Shown here: positions 14,337-18,446 of the stretch, one piece after another
How the letters are laid out: every line of letters starts with the position of its first letter
Numbering within the stretch: position 1 is the first letter of the stretch
Source of the DNA: Lentisphaerota bacterium
GTDB lineage: Bacteria; Verrucomicrobiota; Lentisphaeria; Oligosphaerales; Oligosphaeraceae
Direction: 5' to 3'
DNA: 18,446 bases
Assembly (NCBI GenBank): GCA_012800565.1
Contig: JAAZIZ010000301.1
Coordinates: forward strand, 1-18,446
Position numbers and translations under genes: made by a program
Notes under the pieces: model-generated
Database searches by the model: none
The model's input: the letters and a program-made list of their open reading frames with translations, nothing else
Told to the model about the DNA's origin: nothing

Positions 14337-15194
14337 ATGATGGAAAAAACGTTCCAGAATTTTACCGCCCTGCAGCAGTGCTGGGAAAACCTGAACCGCC
14401 GTCAGCCCCTGATTCACTGCATCACCAACTATGTGACCGTAAATGACGTGGCGAATGTCCTGCTGGCCTGCAATGCTTCGCCGATTATGAGCGCCGAACC
14501 CCGGGAAGTTGAGGAAATTGTGGCCCTGTCCCAGGGGCTGCTGATCAATGTCGGTATCCTCACCACCGAAACCATTCCGGCGATGTTCCTGGCCGGCAAA
14601 AAAGCCAATGCTTTGGGAGTACCGGTGGTAATGGACCCGGTAGGAGCTGGAGCCACCAGGCTGCGGACCGACACTACCACGGAGCTGCTGGAGCAGGTGC
14701 GCTTTGCAGTCATCCGGGGAAACATCTCTGAAATCAAGGCCTTGGCTGTGGGTGGCAGTTCCACCCGTGGCGTGGACGCTGCTCTGGAAGATGCGGTGAC
14801 CAGCAATAACTTGCCTACGGTTTGCTCCAGCGCCCGCGCTTTCGCCCGCAGATGCAACGCAGTGATCGTTATCACTGGCGCCATTGACCTGGTCAGCGAT
14901 GCACAGCAGACCATAGTCCTGCGCAATGGGCACCCGATGATGAGCCGTATCACCGGCAGCGGCTGCCAACTGACCGCGCTGATTACCGCACTAATCGCCA
15001 GCAACCCTGGGCAGGCGCTGCTGGCGACCGCCACCGCAGTCGCCACCATGGGTATTGCCGGAGAACTGGCTTTCACCAAAAATCAGCAGCTCGGCGGCGG
15101 CAATTCCAGCTATCGCAATCATTTAATTGATGCCATCTGCAATTTCACCCCGGAAATGCTGGCAGAAAGAGGAAAAATAACCATCCTCGACTGA
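14337..15194 (+). CDS. thiM: Hydroxyethylthiazole kinase
   Basis: ThiM phosphorylates 4-methyl-5-(2-hydroxyethyl)thiazole with ATP, a salvage route to thiamine. The signature RQPLIHCITNYVTVNDVAN lies near the N-terminus, followed by SPIMSAEPREVEE; VVMDPVGAGATRLR is the nucleotide/substrate loop, RGNISEIKAL another family block, and RITGSGCQLTALITA carries the catalytic Cys. The frame is open to an earlier ATG at 14226, but the extra 37 residues are unlike any ThiM; the ATG at 14337 (or 14340), with GAGGAAT upstream, gives 285 residues, close to the usual 260-280. No thiE, thiD or other thiamine gene is adjacent and no TPP riboswitch is visible upstream. Downstream, GCGGTC/GACCGC arms at 15202-15234 are at most a weak terminator. 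Confidence 0.93.
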   Translation: MMEKTFQNFTALQQCWENLNRRQPLIHCITNYVTVNDVANVLLACNASPIMSAEPREVEEIVALSQGLLINVGILTTETIPAMFLAGKKANALGVPVVMDPVGAGATRLRTDTTTELLEQVRFAVIRGNISEIKALAVGGSSTRGVDAALEDAVTSNNLPTVCSSARAFARRCNAVIVITGAIDLVSDAQQTIVLRNGHPMMSRITGSGCQLTALITALIASNPGQALLATATAVATMGIAGELAFTKNQQLGGGNSSYRNHLIDAICNFTPEMLAERGKITILD

Positions 15195-15415
15195 TAATGA
15201 AGCGGTCGAGAGCCATCCGCCAAAATATGACCGCATTCAGCTGACAGCCAGAAGTATCGGCTCCAGGACGCAGGCAAAAACTGACCCCGGCGCAGGATAT
15301 TCAGCGCTTATTTTCCCAGTTCCGGCGACAAAACCGCCAGCAGAAGTTATATTATATTTTTTCACACTGCAATTTATTGACGTATTTGTGTTTTTGAGTT
15401 CAAACCCAAGGTCAA

Positions 15416-16675
15416 GTGAAGGTCATGTTGAGAAAATCTATCTTTTCGGTTCTAATGGTGTTTTCCGTCGTTTTATGCAACAATGTATGCCGTGGGGCCG
15501 GTTTTTCGATTCTTGAGCAGTCCTCGGTTGGCCTGGGCCGTTCTCTGGCCGGCATGACAGCAGAGACTGATGATCCTGGTTCCTTGTACTTCAACCCGGC
15601 CACCGGTGCGGCCCACGAGAGTCCCGCGCTGATGCTGGGCATGCACTTTATCTTTGGTGATGTACGTTTCCACGACCGGGGGTCAACCATAGACGGTGAC
15701 CAGAGTGACAACATCACCAGCCTGGCCATGGTGCCAAATCTTTATTATGTCCATCCGCTCAGCGATGGAATCACCTTGAACCTGGGCATTTCCGCCACCT
15801 CGGGCACGGCCACGACTTATGAGGATGACTGGCAGGGCCGTTATTTCGGGGTTAAGACCGAGGTCTCAGTGATTGAGATCAGCCCCTCGCTGTCCTGGGA
15901 AATCAATGATTCCTGGTCGGTTGGCGCCGCTTTTGTGATGCAGTATGCTGAAGCGCTGATGACTCAGAACATTGATTTGCGGGCCGCCGGCCAGCCTGAC
16001 GGTCGCATCAAACTGGATGGCGACTCCATTGCATTCGGTTATAGCTTCGGTGTTTTGTACCAGCCTGTGCCGGGCAGCAAGATCGGGCTGGGCTACCGTT
16101 CCAAGATGACCCACGATGTAGACATGAAAGCCCGCTACCGCCTGCCAGCCGGGATGGCGCCATTCGTGCGGGTGCCAGGTGACGACGAAGCCTCAATCAG
16201 CTTGAACCTTCCTGCCAGCATTAACCTTGGATTTCAGCAGGAACTCGGTGCCAAATGGGCCCTGATGTTCGATGTTTCCTGGACCCAATGGAGTGATATG
16301 GAAGAATTGAAAATCGAGTTTGACAACGGCAATGTGCGTTCCGAAACAATGCAGTGGCGCGACAATTGGCGTTTCGCGCTGGGTACAGAATATAAATTGA
16401 ATGACAAATGGACTCTGCGCGGCGGACTGGCCTTTGATCAGACGCCGGTGCGCAGCAAGGACAAACGGGTAGCAAAACTGCCGGACACCAACCGTGTCTG
16501 GGCCAGCTTGGGCGCAGGATATCAGGTTTCAGAAAAAATGCGCCTGGATATCGCTTATACCCACCTGTTCTTCCATCGCTGCAATATTGAGCAAAGCAGC
16601 GCCTCGGGGACTCTGGAAGGATATTACGCCGGTGGTATGCACCTGGTCAGCATGGCCCTGAATTATAAATTCTAA
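15416..16675 (+). CDS. FadL/OmpP1/TodX-type outer membrane transport protein
   Basis: FadL-family 14-strand barrels take hydrophobic substrates (long-chain fatty acids, alkanes, aromatics) across the outer membrane. The 419-residue precursor has a signal peptide (about 1-28, hydrophobic 9-21). The mature protein begins AGFSILEQSSVGLGRSLAG, the N-terminal hatch of FadL, followed by the characteristic NPA box in LYFNPATGA (about 58-66). The remainder alternates amphipathic beta strands, with many Trp/Tyr girdles, and ends NYKF with the C-terminal aromatic that Bam recognises. Length fits the family. The start is ambiguous: GTG at 15416 has AAGG close by; ATG at 15425 is possible. It is preceded by a 221-bp gap and followed by two hairpins. 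Confidence 0.93.
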   Translation: MKVMLRKSIFSVLMVFSVVLCNNVCRGAGFSILEQSSVGLGRSLAGMTAETDDPGSLYFNPATGAAHESPALMLGMHFIFGDVRFHDRGSTIDGDQSDNITSLAMVPNLYYVHPLSDGITLNLGISATSGTATTYEDDWQGRYFGVKTEVSVIEISPSLSWEINDSWSVGAAFVMQYAEALMTQNIDLRAAGQPDGRIKLDGDSIAFGYSFGVLYQPVPGSKIGLGYRSKMTHDVDMKARYRLPAGMAPFVRVPGDDEASISLNLPASINLGFQQELGAKWALMFDVSWTQWSDMEELKIEFDNGNVRSETMQWRDNWRFALGTEYKLNDKWTLRGGLAFDQTPVRSKDKRVAKLPDTNRVWASLGAGYQVSEKMRLDIAYTHLFFHRCNIEQSSASGTLEGYYAGGMHLVSMALNYKF

Positions 16676-16701
16676 GGAGTCGTTAAGATAACGAATCCTT
16701 A
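16673..16701 (+). other. Hairpin overlapping the FadL-type stop codon
   Basis: TAAGGA-G-TCGTTA / TAACGA-A-TCCTTA forms a stem of 12 pairs with one G/A mismatch and an AGA loop; its first bases are the stop codon itself. Such a structure could protect the mRNA 3' end or form part of a composite terminator with the next hairpin. Confidence 0.5.
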
Positions 16702-16716
16702 AACTTCCGACCAGCA

Positions 16717-16758
16717 ATGCATCCCTGCAGGAAAATAAATACTATTGCAGGGATGCGT
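16717..16758. terminator. Bidirectional terminator-like hairpin between the FadL-type and MFS genes
   Basis: GCATCCCTGCA (16719-16729) and TGCAGGGATGC (16746-16756) form a perfect 11-bp stem, extendable by one wobble and one A-T pair, around a 16-nt A/T-rich loop. It lies between two convergent genes. A long T-run is missing on both sides. Confidence 0.6.
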
Positions 16759-16825
16759 TCTGTGGGAGACAGTCTTGAACTTTTGCTTTGGACTGCTGGC
16801 TGCAGCCGGCAAAGCCAGGGCGCAC

Positions 16826-17971
16826 TTATGCTTTTTTCGCCAGCACCAGCACCCGGTGAATAGTCATCACTATCACTGCGACAGCACAAATTATAAAGGT
16901 GGTTGCCAAGCTGGTCTGCTGAGCCAGAAAACCGCCGCCAATGGCCCCGACGATGCCGGCAATGCCGACCACAGCTTCATTGATGGACAGATATTTGGCG
17001 CTTTTGCTGGGGTGGACCAGGGAATAGAACACCAGGGTAAAATAGAAGTATCCTGAAAAACTGCCATACAGAGCGGCAGCGCTGTACAAGGCCACCAGAG
17101 TATTGCCCTTGACAAACAGCAGCAGCCCGGCTGCGCCCGCTGCGCCCGCCAGCAAGGCCGGGATGGCTTTATACATCCAGACTTTGCTCCGCAGCCAGAC
17201 AAACGCCCAGAAGACCTGCATTAAGCTCACCAGAGAGAGAATCATCCCGGAATGAAACTTGCTGACTCCCAGCTCCAGAGTCAACTTCGGCTCCAGAGTG
17301 CGGATAACGGTGATAGTCATAGTGCCGATGCAAGCCCCGACCCAGCCCAGCCAGGCATAATCGCGAAAACGGGAATAATCCACTTCCTCCGACCGCTGGA
17401 CGTTCTCGACGGCTCTGGCCGGTACTGCCGAAGAATTTTTCCGGCATTGTTCGACCAGGAACACCCCCAGCGACATCAGGAACGCGATCACAGCACTGAC
17501 GCAGAATCCGGTCTGCCACTTAAGGATGCCGAACACAAAAGGGCCGCAAGCCAGTCCCAGGCTCCAGGCTGCAGAATACATCGCAGTAGCATAGACCACA
17601 CCGCTGGCGGCGTTTCCCCCCAGAGTTTTCATAAAGATTTGAAACGGCGTGCAGTAGATGGCCATGCCCACACCAGTCAACCCTGCCCAGAAATATTGCA
17701 GGTACAGATGCGGGAAGATTACGAAACCCAGCGAGCTAAGACAGATTATTCCGCCGGCAAAAACAATCAGCCGGGCAGCATTCTTTTCCGTCACGATGCG
17801 CCCCACCAGCAATGAAGCCAGCGAGTATGATATTGCCCAAATGGCCATTGTTCCGGTAATGGCCAGCTCCGGCGCCTGGGCTTGCGAGAAGCGGTAGGCG
17901 GTATTGAAGAACATCCCCCCGGAAATGTAGTTGACTAAAATGGGAAACAAGTAAATTATGATATTTAACAC
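16826..17971 (-). CDS. Major facilitator superfamily transporter
   Basis: The product is an inner-membrane carrier with about 11-12 hydrophobic helices. Landmarks include the N-terminal helix NIIIYLFPILVNYISGGMFF, a TM2-3 loop LVGRIVTEKNAARL in the place of the MFS motif A (GxxxDRxGRR), a hydrophilic central loop (CRKNSSAVPARAVENVQRSEE) between the two six-helix halves, and a short basic C-terminus. The frame is open further upstream to an ATG at 18151, but the extra 60 residues are polar and unrelated; I choose GTG at 17971, which has AAAAAGG six nt upstream, giving 381 residues, normal for compact MFS proteins. The substrate cannot be inferred. A promoter candidate lies about 120 nt upstream. 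Confidence 0.88.
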   Translation of the reverse strand: MLNIIIYLFPILVNYISGGMFFNTAYRFSQAQAPELAITGTMAIWAISYSLASLLVGRIVTEKNAARLIVFAGGIICLSSLGFVIFPHLYLQYFWAGLTGVGMAIYCTPFQIFMKTLGGNAASGVVYATAMYSAAWSLGLACGPFVFGILKWQTGFCVSAVIAFLMSLGVFLVEQCRKNSSAVPARAVENVQRSEEVDYSRFRDYAWLGWVGACIGTMTITVIRTLEPKLTLELGVSKFHSGMILSLVSLMQVFWAFVWLRSKVWMYKAIPALLAGAAGAAGLLLFVKGNTLVALYSAAALYGSFSGYFYFTLVFYSLVHPSKSAKYLSINEAVVGIAGIVGAIGGGFLAQQTSLATTFIICAVAVIVMTIHRVLVLAKKA

Positions 17972-18090
17972 CACACACCTTTTTCGGAAAAAACACCTTG
18001 TGAAAGGAACACGGGATATTTCAGCACTGGAACCGGCAAAATACAGCTGATAAGTCGAGAGCACACGCGAAGTCCGCAGTGCATTTCTAT

Positions 18091-18119
18091 AATATACTCG
18101 TCTATTGAAGCAATCGTAA
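18091..18119 (-). promoter_or_regulatory. Candidate promoter of the MFS gene
   Basis: On the minus strand TTACGA (18119-18114), 17 bp, TATATT (18096-18091) would start transcription near 18084 and leave a leader of about 110 nt. The -35 is poor; TTGCTT nearby with a 16-bp spacer to TATAGA is an alternative. Confidence 0.35.
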
Positions 18120-18148
18120 GCTATTACACCGGCAAAAGGCAATAAAGG

Positions 18149-18163
18149 CAATAATCGTTATTG
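18149..18163. promoter_or_regulatory. Palindrome upstream of the MFS promoter
   Basis: CAATAA-TCG-TTATTG is a perfect inverted repeat with 6-bp arms and a 3-bp centre, about 30 bp upstream of the candidate -35. The position would suit a transcriptional activator, but no regulator gene is nearby. Confidence 0.3.
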
Positions 18164-18210
18164 TTATTGTCACACCAACAACCCCAACGCAGCCTTTTTT
18201 AAGGGGGGCC

Positions 18211-18313
18211 AATTAGACAAAAATCTGGCGTTTGAAACGATTTCGATGTTGCAGATGGGCAGATGGGGCTTTTCCATCGCTGACCGCCGATTTGTACCGC
18301 CAAAAGTCTAATT
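18211..18313. repeat. 103-bp interval bounded by inverted repeats
   Basis: AATTAGAC (18211-18218) and GTCTAATT (18306-18313) are perfect reverse complements, and just inside them TGGCG (18226-18230) pairs with CGCCA (18298-18302). The interior is not coding. It could be a small non-autonomous mobile element (MITE) or a structured RNA. The surrounding noncoding stretch from 17972 to 18446 shows no convincing gene. Confidence 0.45.
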
Positions 18314-18403
18314 CAATGTGGCTGTAATGAAAATGACAATGATTCATCCATCACAGCAGTTTGACCCAAAAATCGGGATTTGCTTGCGCCACTCTTCCTT
18401 GGT

Positions 18404-18435
18404 CGCCATATTAACTTAGACTATATGGCGTTTTT
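18404..18435 (+). terminator. Terminator-like hairpin with T-run near the right edge
   Basis: CGCCATAT (18404-18411) and ATATGGCG (18423-18430) form a perfect 8-bp stem with an 11-nt loop, followed directly by TTTTT (18431-18435). On the plus strand this has the form of an intrinsic terminator, but no plus-strand gene precedes it, so either an unannotated short RNA ends here or the similarity is fortuitous. Confidence 0.45.
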
Positions 18436-18446
18436 CTACTGGCGGC

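Noticed and set aside
17972..18151. N-terminal extension of the MFS protein to the ATG at 18151
   Set aside because: The extension is polar, overlaps a promoter candidate, and the GTG at 17971 has a well-placed ribosome-binding site before the first membrane helix.

Overview
The window looks like chromosome of a Gram-negative, probably anaerobic or microaerophilic bacterium, most plausibly of the PVC superphylum (Lentisphaerota/Victivallales-like). That placement is an inference from gene content: a FadL-type outer-membrane porin, a periplasmic HtrA/Do protease, rubrerythrin, a direct glutaminyl-tRNA synthetase, a DUF4838 protein, a DUF4432 sugar-epimerase-like protein and two secreted proteins with a PEP-CTERM-like tail. 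No rRNA, tRNA, CRISPR array or complete mobile element was found.

Layout. 1-439 (-): start of a multi-span membrane protein running off the left edge. 587-2472 (-): DUF4432 aldose-epimerase-like gene and the nucleotide house-cleaning gene rdgB. 2602-5762 (+): rubrerythrin, then glnS and a fabG-like reductase 39 bp apart. 5876-7580 (-): a tandem duplication of about 850 bp; each copy holds a promoter region, a GTG-started secreted protein ending in a PEP-CTERM-like sorting tail (PLP in place of PEP), and a terminator. 7635-9652 (-): degP/htrA followed by the tRNA methyltransferase trmL. 10019-11962 (+): DUF4838 protein behind a good sigma70-type promoter and a palindrome. 12030-13826 (-): M28-like metallopeptidase with a PA-type insert and a winged-helix-like tail, convergent with the DUF4838 gene. 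13997-14195: structured repeat (two hairpins plus a 50-bp tandem repeat) resembling a dispersed element. 14337-15194 (+): thiM without visible TPP riboswitch. 15416-16675 (+): FadL-type porin, ending at paired hairpins facing a convergent MFS transporter (16826-17971, -). 17972-18446: noncoding stretch with operator-like palindrome, long inverted repeat and a terminator-like hairpin.

How the parts relate. Most genes are single housekeeping or nutrient genes, not one pathway. The carbohydrate theme (DUF4432 epimerase, DUF4838 protein, MFS carrier) and peptidase suggest a polymer-degrading heterotroph. The least ordinary stretch is the tandem PLP-CTERM pair: the upstream copy keeps the better promoter but a weakened terminator, while the downstream copy keeps a strong terminator but a weaker -10, as expected if the two have become one transcription unit.
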